Source of the DNA: Gremmenia infestans | Taxonomy: Eukaryota; Ascomycota; Leotiomycetes; Helotiales; Hamatocanthoscyphaceae | Direction: 5' to 3' | DNA length: 64,000 nt | Assembly: GCA_032629725.1 (NCBI GenBank) | Contig: JAFEVB010000020.1 | Coordinates: forward strand, 890,501 to 954,500 | Shown here: positions 54,337 to 64,000 of the stretch, in pieces | Layout of the letters: the number at the start of each line of letters is the position of its first letter | How positions within the stretch are numbered: the first letter of the stretch is position 1 | The notes under the pieces: model-generated | What the model saw: the letters and a program-made list of their open reading frames with translations, nothing else | Databases searched by the model: none | Told to the model about the DNA's origin: nothing | Made by a program: the position numbers and the translations under genes

Positions 54337-55130
54337 TCGTCTGATGTTTATTACGAACTTGATTGGACATCAGCATACTGTGTGCTGGAAGCTGGACTTT
54401 CGTAGGTAATTGGTAGATGGAGGATAGCGAGGTTTACTAACATTACATGTTATATTCACCGAAAGCTGCATCGAGTTTACCGAGAAAGGCTTCTTATATA
54501 TTATCTGCTCTTGCTTTGCCAGATTTTCTTTGCAGCAAAGTCACTACAAAGCGTACAAAATTCATACATGGTGGACCCTCGACGGCTCTCGAGCTTTTGT
54601 GGGTTTCGATGCACGTACTGTATGAGTTCTCATTTCCCATTAAGTGACTAGTATAGAAGTACAACAGCATCTATATCAAAGTTTCTTTATCAAAATAAAG
54701 CGAGAATAGAGAGTTTTGTAAGACGGGCTGACCTAAGCAGCTAGTTCTACTGTACACCCTAAGTTTGACACGGCTGAGGGTTCGTGAAATTTTCTTTCCA
54801 TACCCTTCACAACGCGTTTAAAAACGAATCCAGACTTTTCGAGTCAGTTGCAACCCTGGCTATTGCTTTCCATGATTATGCATAACCCACCTTAAATCTC
54901 ACCAGCCTATCGCCCCACATATGGAGCTCGCTATCGCCTCTTTGTACGGGGTCTGGGGATGAACTGCGGGGGCCCGATATCTATCCATGCAACGACCATT
55001 AACAATCCGACTTCAAGCTTCTCTATCTATACTTGGCAATTTTGTATTTCTCTTTTTTGATGTCCTTCTTCATTTTCTATGATATATTACTGTCAAATTC
55101 TGCTTTGAGAAAAGAAGCCCGAAACCAATT
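54337..55130. other. Gene-free spacer
   Basis: 794 bp with a CT-rich leader near 55030-55130. No gene supported. Confidence 0.5.
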
Positions 55131-56484
55131 ATGACAGACATCGAGAAAGACGACACTACGCCCGAATATAGCGAGGCCCGCTATATTCCACCCACCGACG
55201 TCGTACTTCATCACGATGCAGTTGCACCTGAGGCCGTTGGTGGTCTTTATGAGGAAAGGTCAAAAGGTTATTACTACAGCAGGGATTTCATTGGAACGGT
55301 GACAGTAAGCTTCCCCGTGCTTCAGTCCCTTTTGCACAATATGCTAATTCCCCTTTGAAGGCAACCTGTCTTGTAAGAGGCCTAAAGCTTTTGGGAGCCT
55401 TGATGCTAATGAATCATCCCTAGTCTTCGGCCGTCGATGATTCTTCATCGGATCTTCACTGATGGCTCTCATCGGAAATATCGTTGGAGCTTCGGCTCAA
55501 TCGGTAAATATTAATCGCAACTGATTGCCTCAATGGACTCGCGGGTGCTGGCCAGCTCTCTTTCAACGTAATCATAGGAGAGCTAGTGCCAAACAAACAA
55601 TGAGAACCGTTTAACGCATAAGTTCTGTCAACATCTATACCGTTTGCGGTGTTTGGCCGCCAATGAGCTTTCTATGAGAATACCGAACTACAATGGCGGT
55701 GGTCCTACATCCTTGGCTGCATAATTAACTTCTTTGCGGCTGGAATGTACTATATTTACTACCATCCTCCATCAAACTTGCAGCTCCACGTTGGCGGCAA
55801 GTCAAAGATGAGGCAGCTCAAAGGCCTCGACTGGATCAGCATCTTTCTCTTCAGTACCGGTCTAGTATTATTCTTGATTGGACTAAACTGGTATGTTGCC
55901 GACAATCCCCCTGCATGAGAATATTCGCTTATAGTGTGCATAGGGGCGGACAAACATACCCCTGGTTATCAGCGCAAGTCCTGTCGACTTTGCTCATAGG
56001 AATCAGCACTCTTATCTCTTTTGGCTGCCGGGAAGCATATAGCGGGCATGACTACGCGCTCATTCCCATGCGACTGTTCAAAAACATCAAGTACGACGCG
56101 ATTGTTGCCTGTGCGAGTATCGGATCGATGGTTTACTACTCCATGACCGTTATGTGGCCTACGCTCATCGGCGCTCTCTTCACTACTAGTGTCAATGAAG
56201 TGGGATGGCTCTCCTATGCCGTTGGACTCTGTGGCCAGATTCTAGCAGGTTTCGGAATCAGGTACATCCCTCGCATGAAACTCCAAATGATCACTGCAGC
56301 TATCATCATGGTTACTTTCGTTGCCTCTCTCGCCAGCGTCAGCGAATACTCGCATACTCGAACCGTGGTGCACAACGTTGAGCGCGTTCTTGGATACCAG
56401 TCACCCGGACGACACTCCCAATCATTGATTGACCAGTCAAATCGTTCCGCCTCTCCAGTCTATGTATTCTTAGAAGACTTGTAA
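55131..56484 (+). pseudogene. TRI12-like MFS efflux pump, broken and missing its C-terminal third
   Basis: ATG 55131 (MTDIEKDDTTPEYSEAR, then YYYSRDFIGTVT) is followed by an intron (donor GTAAGC) and the scrap ATCL, then the frame collapses. Fragments in shifting frames match the trichothecene-pump family: FFIGSSLMALIGNIVGASAQS, NGLAGAGQLSFNVIIGELVPNKQ and SIPFAVFG. From about 55673 the frame is clean again: FYENTELQWRWSYILGCIIN, DWISIFLFSTGLVLFLIGLNW, an intron (55892-55950) and GGQTYPWLSAQVLST. It ends at TAA 56482-56484 after a diverged tail (VERVLGYQSPG), with the last helices missing. Some stops are TGA (from Trp or Arg), unlike the left-side pseudogenes. Functional relatives export toxins or siderophores from the plasma membrane. 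Confidence 0.85.
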
Positions 56485-57495
56485 AATAAAAATAAGAGCA
56501 GGAGGATTCATTAAGAACCTCTTAAAAGACTACAGGCTTCAGGCTTTGGCGCACGCTGCAGCTGTAGTACCGATGGTAGTAAACTCTCTTATTGCTACTT
56601 CTAAACGCTCGCTATATTGATAGCGTTTATCCCCCTGAAATTCAGGGTTCACTCGCTAAGGTCAGGTGCGGGGTAAATGAGGGGTAAGTTCTTGATCGAA
56701 ACTCTGAATAGAGGCAATATGCGCGACTGGCTATATGGACGAAATGGTGATTATCAGAATGGGTTAAAGCACTGTCAAAACGGGAACGGCCCTTTGATAG
56801 ATATGGCATTCTTATTATGCTATCGAATGTCACTAAGATGTTGATATGAGAGCTGTTATAGTAGTATTATTTAAACCTTAATATTGCCCATTATGATCAG
56901 GTCACAGGTTGCCTGAAAATCTAGAAACTCTTTATTTCTTAATATTTATCCTATTAATAGAAAACAAAACCTTGTTCTATACTCGTCCCCTATAGCAAGT
57001 AAAAATACTAATAGTAACAGCGCAGATTTCAATTTTTTTCTAGTCCCAAAATGTAACATTTATTCCTGTCCATATTTCGAAGTCCTGCTGGTTAATATAT
57101 TAGTGACTACCAAGCAAGGAAGACTTGTACATCCCGCACGATCGAGGGGGATGGGATATAGGGGTCCGTCCTGCATCAGCAAGCAAGCGAAACAAGTTTT
57201 TTCTTGGCAAAGCTTGACCGAAACAATACTCCGATTGGCTTCTTTTCTCGTTCCTGACGATAACTTTGACCTTTGCCGTTAGACTTGATACTATAATTGG
57301 CCCATAATAGATACACATACTTCAGAATGACGTGGCTGCACTTTATATAGAAACAAGCTTTTTAGCGGTGCGGCTGCGGGGTATATACTTCGAAGATCGA
57401 GTATCGTTGAACTTATATCAACTTGCATTGTCATCACCCTCGAGTCGTCACCTAGTTTTCTTAAACTTCTTATAGATATATTACATCTCACAGCT
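56485..57495. other. AT-rich gene-free stretch
   Basis: 1.01 kb; 56830-57050 is especially AT-rich (many TA steps, poly-T run). CT-rich leader near 57440-57495. No trace of the missing MFS end recognised. Confidence 0.5.
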
Positions 57496-57903
57496 ATGTC
57501 TCCAAGCACCCAAATTTCCCAGCAGCCTCAGCCAGAGCAGGTTGAAATGACGACTCCTGAAGCCGACGGAATTGTCTCTCAGCAACCGGTATGAATCTCG
57601 CTTTTTCCGCTTCCACAGCGTCCTTTAAATCTACTTTCAGTTATATCAAGATTACTATAGTAACCTAGCATGCTAAATTTGATCATACACGCTTAGACAC
57701 AAACTGAGACCATGACGACCGAGCCACAGATGCATCTCAGAGGTGGTGGAATGGTTGGCGACTGGTATGGTTCACTTCCCCTAAACTTTTCTTCTCGTTT
57801 TTGCATCCTTAGATCAGGTCTTAACTAATAACTTCACTTATATAGCTTTGAAGCTATCTGTGTCTTTGAATGCTGCAAGGGAATGTGCGACTGCTGCTGC
57901 TAG
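57496..57903 (+). CDS. Small Cys-rich protein (CYSTM-like), 72 aa, three exons
   Basis: Exons 57496-57588, 57697-57764 and 57846-57903 all have GT-AG introns (donors GTATGA and GTATGG). The N-terminus is Gln/Thr/Glu-rich (MSPSTQISQQPQPEQVEM, TQTETMTTEPQ), then LRGGGMVGDC, FEAICVFECC, KGMCDCCC and stop TAG. The C-terminal pattern, a glycine triplet, a short hydrophobic stretch and clustered cysteines, resembles the CYSTM-like module of small tail-anchored stress proteins in fungi and plants. None of the three exons alone is large enough to be obvious. The protein is probably membrane-associated, perhaps via cysteine modification. Its role is unknown. Spliced frame and consistent introns support it, but transcripts are needed. 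Confidence 0.7.
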
Positions 57904-59247
57904 TAAGAGACTGCTATGCCAGTTTGGATTGCATAAAGTCAGCTCTAGGAGGGACGTGTTTAAGAGAACGCAGGAACTACGAGAGCATTCGATGTTATAA
58001 TTATGATGGATGGCCAATTGAATTCTAATGTGAATTCGCAATATTCCGTGCACTTAATTTTCGGCTTTGAGAAAAGGAATATATGTCTAATGATATGACT
58101 TTTCAGCCGCTTCTCTATTTGCAACGTCTAGTAATCTCCTTTATAATGATATGCAATTTCTCTTCATTCGAAAGCGTACACTTGCCTAGTGACAGGTAGC
58201 TGGTCAAATATCAGCTGACGCGGGTTGTCCCCATATATAGAAATGATTTCTGCCCTCTTATATTCCACTGGATTGAATCCGGTATATGTGAATTTAAACA
58301 GTGTTTAAAACAAACACAGTCAAGATTGTCAAGTGGTTACAACTACAGCAAAGCTTTGCTAACAATTCTGACAGCCTTCCGCCGTTGAGTCAATACCAAT
58401 GCTCATCTTAACGCAGACAAACGTTTGCGATCTTTCCCACTTCCAAGTACCAGCATCAAAGTCTCATTGGCAACCGTGACAAGTCAAAGGACTTGTTTCA
58501 CCCCATCCCCCAGTCTGTTTCTCTGACGCGCAAACGCGCGTGGTTCTGAGCCACTGCACTGCTGTGTCTCAGGTGATACCAATGGCCGTATCCGACCTGC
58601 GGATTACGAACGTTCGGGAGCCATCACACAATCCCCAGTCAACATGTTTCCCCACAGTCATAAACGCCGCAAACACCATGTCCAATGCCATCAACTACCT
58701 CAGCAAGAGATACGAAACGATTCCACTAATAAAATCATCTCTCCGCTAGTAGCTCTCCTTGCTGTTCATGGACAACAAACGTAAGTCAATTCTCCCTATC
58801 TGGCCACTTGATCACTTGGCCTCTTGACTCCGGTATTCCTTTTGCCGAATCCAGTAGGGAATGTGTACGTCAACTTTGGCAGTTAGAGGAGGCGATAGTA
58901 GGGCTTTCATGTGAGAGCAGTCTTGATTATACTTTTTAGCAAGTCATTACTATAAGAGTTTAGTAACTGCTTAAACTTCTTCTCGTAACTATTTGAAACT
59001 TGCTGCACGTTCTTTTCAAGCACTTCTATCTTGCTACTATTAAATAAAAACACCATTCATTTCTTCGACATATCTTACCTTATCCACTGCGTTATCTTCT
59101 TCGTGACTACCAACTCCTTCTTTCCAGCCTTCCACTACTTCTCTGTCTATTATCGGTCATGCATTTAACACAACTCATTCCCCCAACCCCAGAATATTCC
59201 TATTGCAAACACCCTCCCGGAGCAAATTCAGTATCACAAGTAGCATC
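57904..59247. other. Gene-free region
   Basis: 1.34 kb. A short frame at 58678 (MSNAINYLSKRYETIPLI) may be a fragment of a small repressible-protein gene but is not supported. A perfect 17-bp inverted repeat near 58304-58320 (ctgtGTTT, cf. tgtttaaaaca) is a chance-level palindrome. Confidence 0.4.
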
Positions 59248-61044
59248 TCAGAGGCCCAGAACCGCAGTTGTAGTATTCAGCGCAGCCTCCCTCCCATTCT
59301 CTAGACCGCGAGTCTCGTTCTCCTTAATCGTGTCGTTGTTAATAATCTGTGAAAGCTGTGGTTTCGGGATGCATGCTTCAAATGGGTCAGATGATAAGAC
59401 TTCCTCGACTTCCTCGTTCTTCTCATCTTTAGATCGGTCCAAAACTAATGCGGGATTTCCTTGTTTCTCCCGCATACGCGCGCGAAGGTTGTCGCGTGTC
59501 ATGGTCCGGGCGAAGAGATGATTCAGCCGAGATGGACTCGTCGCGGTGGGTAAGTCTAATACTGAATGCTGAGACTTCAAGCGAAGGATAATCATATCAT
59601 AGTTTGCAATGTCGTCCGGGTTGTCGTGCTTCCCTTGCTGGAGAGCGAAAAGTGTTCGACTATCGATACCTGCTCCGGCTTCGAGGAGGAGACGAATACA
59701 TGCATAGCTTCCCCAGTACATAGCTCTGTCGAGGGATCGGTACCCGTTTGGGTCAACGTGATGAGGGTTTGCACCGTGCTTGAGCAGGACTTTTACGATG
59801 GGGCTGTTGTTGTGTTTGCATGCAATGGTCATCGGGGTTTCACCATAGACGTTCATTTGCGAATGGTCAATGTGATTGCGGGGAAGGCCAGCCAGAATGT
59901 GTCGGACCACGAAAGTTGCACCGAGGACTGCAGCAATATGTAAAGTTGTGTTGTCATGGTTATCAGCCTTCCTCACGTTGGAACCATATGTGAGAAGAAG
60001 ATGAATTGATTGTTCATCATTGTGGATCATTGCGGCGAGAAGGGGTGTCCACCCGTCCCTATCTTCCGCATCGATATCAACCCCAAGCTGAAGCAGATGC
60101 GTGATCAGCGGTATATTCTTTGCCATTGTTGCTCGGGCTAGCGCTGTACAGCCATTGCTGTCTCGAGAATCCGTGTCCCCACCGCACTCCGTCAAAATAT
60201 CCATAATGTCGGTCTTTAGTGAGCTTGCGGCTTTGAAAAAAGCGGATATGCCATCACTATTACGCAAATCTATTTGGGCGCCGCGTGCAGCCAGTGCGGT
60301 TACGACAGCAGAATGGTTTCGGAGCGAAGCATTGTATAAGGCCGTCTCGCCACGACTGTCTGTGGCATCAATGGCGGCACCATGATCAAGTAATAGCTCG
60401 ACCAATTCCAATTTGTTGACGAGGGCAGCGAGTGCCAGGGGCGTTAAACCTGATTGGTCTTTTGCGTCAATAGCAGCTCCTTTGTCTAGCAATAGCTTTG
60501 CGACATCAAGCACTCTTGTCCCGATAATACTCATATGCAGACCCGTTCGGCTTTGGCAGTCCTCTAAGTTTGGATAAGCGCGGCCTTCGTCTAGAAGGAT
60601 ACGAAGCAGGTCCATATAGCCATATCTACAGGCGAGATGTAATGGCGTTGTCCATGGATTTTTCTCGACCAACTTTCGGTCGTCGCCAGTCAGGAGTAGA
60701 TCACGTTGCGCTCGAGTTCTCAACACAAACTTGGCAATGACGGTTCCAGATAGATCAACTCCATGCCCTATGAGCAATCTCATCGCTTCAACATCGTTTC
60801 TGCAAGTAACAATGTCTGCAATACTTCTAGCACCAGTACCAAGAAGTTTGTCGCCTTTGACCCATCGACAGTAATTGACATTTAAGCCGGCTTTCAGGCA
60901 CTTTTCGAGAGTGTCGTTATCTCCAGTCATGGCTGCTGACCACATATTCGCACCCTCGAATTTTGAGCCATCGTACCAACCATTTGTATCCCCAAAGATA
61001 CTGGAGTGATCATCATTTGCGTGCGATTCTGTGTTGTTCCCCAT
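59248..61044 (-). CDS. Ankyrin-repeat protein, 598 aa, single exon
   Basis: From ATG 61044 (MGNNTESHANDDHSS) one frame runs to 59248. About ten ankyrin repeats occupy residues 30-470, recognisable from TPLHLACRYGYMDLLRILLDEG, GLTPLALAALVNKLELVELLLDHGA, GETALYNASLRNHSAVV, DGWTPLLAAMIHNDEQSIHLLL, NTTLHIAAVLGATFVVRHIL, GETPMTIACKHNNSPIVKVLLKHGA and GYRSLDRAMYWGSYACIRLLLEAGA. A helical basic segment (DNLRARMREKQGN) and an acidic/Ser stretch follow. There is no NACHT or other effector domain, so it is probably a soluble scaffold. The first repeats (CLKAGLNVNYC, RNDVEAMRLLIGHGVD) are more divergent. No intron and no lesion. Confidence 0.9.
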   Translation of the reverse strand: MGNNTESHANDDHSSIFGDTNGWYDGSKFEGANMWSAAMTGDNDTLEKCLKAGLNVNYCRWVKGDKLLGTGARSIADIVTCRNDVEAMRLLIGHGVDLSGTVIAKFVLRTRAQRDLLLTGDDRKLVEKNPWTTPLHLACRYGYMDLLRILLDEGRAYPNLEDCQSRTGLHMSIIGTRVLDVAKLLLDKGAAIDAKDQSGLTPLALAALVNKLELVELLLDHGAAIDATDSRGETALYNASLRNHSAVVTALAARGAQIDLRNSDGISAFFKAASSLKTDIMDILTECGGDTDSRDSNGCTALARATMAKNIPLITHLLQLGVDIDAEDRDGWTPLLAAMIHNDEQSIHLLLTYGSNVRKADNHDNTTLHIAAVLGATFVVRHILAGLPRNHIDHSQMNVYGETPMTIACKHNNSPIVKVLLKHGANPHHVDPNGYRSLDRAMYWGSYACIRLLLEAGAGIDSRTLFALQQGKHDNPDDIANYDMIILRLKSQHSVLDLPTATSPSRLNHLFARTMTRDNLRARMREKQGNPALVLDRSKDEKNEEVEEVLSSDPFEACIPKPQLSQIINNDTIKENETRGLENGREAALNTTTAVLGL

Positions 61045-62054
61045 TGGTCGCCTTTTGCGTGGACAAATTGAAATAATATGTCAGTAGTTGGTGTCTTGGA
61101 TTGAAGCAGTTTAGTAGCAGAGCTGCCTCATCAGTTGTTAAAGGTGAAAGGGGTATTTGGGCCTAAGCAGGCAGGTTTCCTGGCTGATTAAATGCTAGGT
61201 TTTGTCATCATGTGTACATCATGTGTTATCCAGCATACTGTAAGGGTGTTTTTGTTTCAGCTTCCTTAGTGTGTGATGACCAAGCTTGCTAGGGGGGGTG
61301 CATGCCACCAGGAGCTAGGCATCAGGAATCGAACCTGATTTAGTAGCCACTGCTCCTTAATTTTAGTAACCATCTCCCGACAGAGGTCTCAATCGTATTT
61401 CTAAGGGGAAAGATTGCCTATCGGTTTGACCACAGTTGTCTCGCAAAGACCTCTATTCCTTCGTCCTATTAGTGCATCATGTGTTATCAGGAAGTCAAAA
61501 CCAACATGTCGATGTAGCATGCATGCAAGGCGGCATAACTTTTGCCCGTGGATAAGTTGCAGGGGTGGGGATGTCGTTGAGCATACCGAGTCATTGACAT
61601 GTGATCCATCCTTCAAAAGAAGCGGAAGTTTATTGCAACTGTGAGGAAGGTGTATGTATTTGTTCCGAGTTCATGGAGTAAACTGAAAGGACAGTAATTC
61701 CCAGCTCATTACAGATCCACAGACGGGCGAAGAAACCAAACCCTTGCTTTTACACATACATGTATTTTCACTGCACTGGCGTCATTATACAATTCGCAAA
61801 ATACCCTTTACACTCGCAGCCCTGCTGCAAGCAGACTGAAAATCCACATCTATTTTGCAGTCCCTAAAACCTTTTCAGGAGTTGACTATCTCTCTTGGCC
61901 GCAATGTTAATCATATCTTCTACCTTGTGGGGTATGTTCTCTGGCGGGAGGAAATCTGATCATTGTGTTGATTACGGATGATTCTCCCCGGTGCCTTCTC
62001 GACGCCCGCAAATCCAAGGTCAACTCAGCGCATGCTGAAAATCATGGACCAAAT
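61045..62054. other. Gene-free region with a hairpin
   Basis: 1.01 kb. It holds the T-arm-like hairpin at 61321-61339 (see separate entry) and a short CT-rich leader. No gene supported. Confidence 0.5.
61321..61339 (-). other. T-arm/B-box-like hairpin (possible tRNA relic)
   Basis: On the minus strand ATCAGGTTCGATTCCTGAT has a 5-bp stem and a TTCGATT loop, and GGTTCGATTCC is a perfect pol III B-box. No matching acceptor stem or D-arm is present, so I do not call a tRNA. It may be a relic or SINE fragment. Confidence 0.3.
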
Positions 62055-63897
62055 TCATGCATCCGCTTCCCATGCAAGTCTCGCTTTCTCGGGATGTCTC
62101 ATCTTCAGAGTCAAAACACATTCAGAATCTTCTATAGCTCCAGAGAGTTCCTTCGAAGCCATCTCGACCGTCTCTCCTGGCTGCGGCACCGGTTGCACTC
62201 GATGACGCTGGAATAGACTCGCAATCACAGCCACGAATTCTACTTGTGAGAATTTCTTGCCAGGACAAACTCGCGCCCCAATTGCCCAGGGAAGGTAGCT
62301 ACCATACGGCGGCTGCAGCAGTTCTTCGGTACCTGGTGCACCGTTCTTGATGATCCAGCGTTCTGGGCGGAATGTCCATGGGTCAGGGCCCCAGAACTCG
62401 GGGGCGTGGTGGACGCTTACCATGTTCAGCATGACGTCTGAGTGTGCGGGTAAAGTATATTGTTTTCCTTGGATTGTTATAGCTGAGGGCGTGCTACCGG
62501 TTGACTTTGGTAAGACGACTACTGGTCCATACATACGTGTTGTCTCATACTGTAGAATTGTATTAGTAACGAGCAACTACTAAAAGTAGGGCATTACCGT
62601 ACCATGACCGCAAGACATCTCTTCAGTCGAGGAAACAGCTTTTCGTATTCCCAACTTTCGCTATCCAGGTTTTTGCCGATGACGGTGTGTATTTCTTCCT
62701 TGGTCCAAGATTGCACGTGCTTGTTGGCTGCGATGAGAGCAGTTGCGTACATTAGTGCGTTGGCTGTAGTATCATGACCCGCAAACGTGAAAATAAATAG
62801 ATTCCCATACAGTTCCTCTTCAGTCAAGCTCCTCTTTCCATCTCCTTTCGTGCCTGCCAGATCACATGCACGCACCAATGCGCTCATCAGATTGTTTTTC
62901 TGCTTGCTCTCTGTTTTTAGGACCGCTCGCTCCTCGTCAATCATTTCTCTCAAGTTGCGTTTGAATTCTGCAATAGTGAACTTCATCGTGTCTATTTTCT
63001 TAGAAACGTACTTCGCAAGAAATCCAGATGATTTGGGAAAAGCAGAGGAGATAACGACGCCCAAGAAGCTGTCAAGAACGGCTCCTAGAGCAACTTTAAA
63101 AGACAACTTTTCGCCCTTTATGATAGTAGAGTCGCTACTTTCGGAAGGCTGGAAAGAATAGTCCTTTCCAAAACAAGCAGATGTAAGCACATGTAATGCT
63201 ACGGTCATCATATCAGATGCGGTACAGATGATGCAGGATTTTCCTGCAGGAACCCAGGTCTTCAGCATCCCACGTGCCTGTGTGAGAGATGCTCTCCAGA
63301 CGATATTGCTCTATGAAAACGTCAGCATGTAAAGCGACTGAGTAGTGGACAATAGCCTGCTTTGAAAATCCACATAGAAGTGGATTCTAGATGCTATTAA
63401 ATGAACTTACTCACATTTCTCTCATTGAATGGGGGTACTGTGAGCTTCCTGTGTCGCCGCCAGTCATCGCCCTCGGCTGTCTCCAAGTTATTTCCAAATA
63501 CTTTCAGTCCTTGATATAGCTCCGACTTTGGAAACTCCTTATGCCGTTTGATGAGAATCTCTTCGACCGCAGCCCCATCGCCTACAACGATTTGAATACA
63601 ACCTGGAGAGAGGACGATGAAGGCTGGCCCATGCTTCTGATGAAGAGCATTGCGGGTTAGGTAGTATCCATCGGACTTAATATGATTTACGAACTCTCCA
63701 AGACCGAATGGTAGCCGCAGGAGGAGGGGGCCAAGAAACGCTCCGCCCAGCATCCAGAAGAGTCCCCATGGATGAAATGGCGAGAGAACTAGAGGAAGGC
63801 CTATATGACGTGCTTTGTTGTAACTTTGATAGAATTGTTTCAAGTACCACGCAAGCAGGGATATTGCGATGGTTGTTACAACCAGAATGAAGGCCAT
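62055..63897 (-). CDS. Cytochrome P450 monooxygenase, 561 aa, three exons
   Basis: Exons 63897-63415, 63310-62603 and 62549-62055 (GT-AG introns) give one frame. ATG 63897 is chosen; the codon at 63918 in the same frame is TTG. An N-terminal anchor helix (MAFILVVTTIAISLLAWYL) and a Pro/Arg hinge are followed by AEGDDWRRHRKLTVPPFNERN (C-helix), TFAGHDTTANALMYA (I-helix, oxygen activation), ExxR in YETTR (Glu399-Arg402), FRPERW and the heme region PWAIGARVCPGKKFSQVEF with Cys about 492. In the heme motif W takes the place of the usual F, known in several fungal families. It is an ER enzyme that hydroxylates lipophilic substrates. It appears intact; no neighbour reveals the substrate. Confidence 0.93.
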
Positions 63898-64000
63898 GAT
63901 TGCCAAGGAGATGCTCAATGATCAGGATAAATGGGTTTCTCGACTTTCATGACTTTTATGTCGATGATCCGTGGGACTATATCATTTTGTTCTTTGTGAC
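63898..64000. other. Upstream edge of the P450 gene
   Basis: 103 bp of probable leader/promoter at the window end; too short to say more. Confidence 0.5.

Noticed and set aside
61321..61339. tRNA gene
   Set aside because: The B-box and T-arm are perfect but no acceptor, D- or anticodon arms can be folded; listed only as a relic hairpin.
1..64000. CRISPR arrays, rRNA genes, bacterial-type operons
   Set aside because: No regularly spaced repeats, no rRNA similarity; the sequence is eukaryotic with spliceosomal introns.

Overview
This is a window from a filamentous ascomycete (Pezizomycotina). The evidence is short GT-AG introns of 48-124 bp (most under 80) with CTAAC/CTGAC branch sites, two Zn2Cys6 regulators, a GPI-anchored GH18 chitinase, fungal-type oxidoreductases and a chromodomain protein. 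A leotiomycete (Helotiales-like) origin is my guess from the general look of the proteins, not something the sequence proves. All gene models are hand-spliced from the sequence.

Left third (1-21 kb): a decayed metabolic locus. After the 3' end of an unidentified gene (3-518) there is a gene scrap next to a 541-bp element with terminal inverted repeats (876-1416) and a small intact two-exon gene (1668-2181). Then follow remnants of an NRPS-like adenylating enzyme (2541-4310, minus), a P450 (4802-5480, plus), a rhodopsin-like membrane protein (6117-6329) and a short-chain dehydrogenase (6663-7414, minus). Further on are a VOC/glyoxalase-like gene (13553-14026), an alpha/beta hydrolase (14663-15740) and a retro-element Gag-like gene (18843-19630), all broken. 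Nearly all of their premature stops are TAA or TAG at places where glutamine (CAA/CAG) is plausible, the expected footprint of CpA-to-TpA mutation by repeat-induced point mutation (RIP). Intact genes lie between them: a chromodomain protein (9019-11072), an SDR (12051-13148) and a PRISE-type SDR (16653-17876).

Middle (21-39 kb): an aldehyde dehydrogenase (21695-23213), a proline-rich protein with a glycine-rich segment (24606-25883), a basic helical protein (27510-28319), a tandem pair of paralogues of an uncharacterised Cys/Trp domain family, both with frame problems (28916-31096), and a C2HC+Zn2Cys6 regulator (31750-33590) divergent from an enoyl-reductase-like MDR gene (34077-35307). These two share a 486-bp promoter carrying CCG-N11-CGG. 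Next is a long five-exon GPI-anchored chitinase (35738-39165).

Right third (39-64 kb): about 4 kb of gene-free, partly AT-rich DNA, a disordered repeat protein (43113-44663), a second Zn2Cys6 regulator whose finger is interrupted upstream by a GC-AG intron (46664-48865), a secreted type-B carboxylesterase (50939-53092), a CAP/PR-1-like protein (53593-54336), a broken TRI12-like MFS pump (55131-56484), a tiny three-exon Cys-rich protein (57496-57903), a large ankyrin-repeat protein (59248-61044) and an intact P450 (62055-63897).

Taken together: enzymes and regulators typical of secondary metabolism are mixed with cell-wall and secreted proteins, and much of the left side and the MFS gene are in decay. 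No tRNA, rRNA or CRISPR could be supported.
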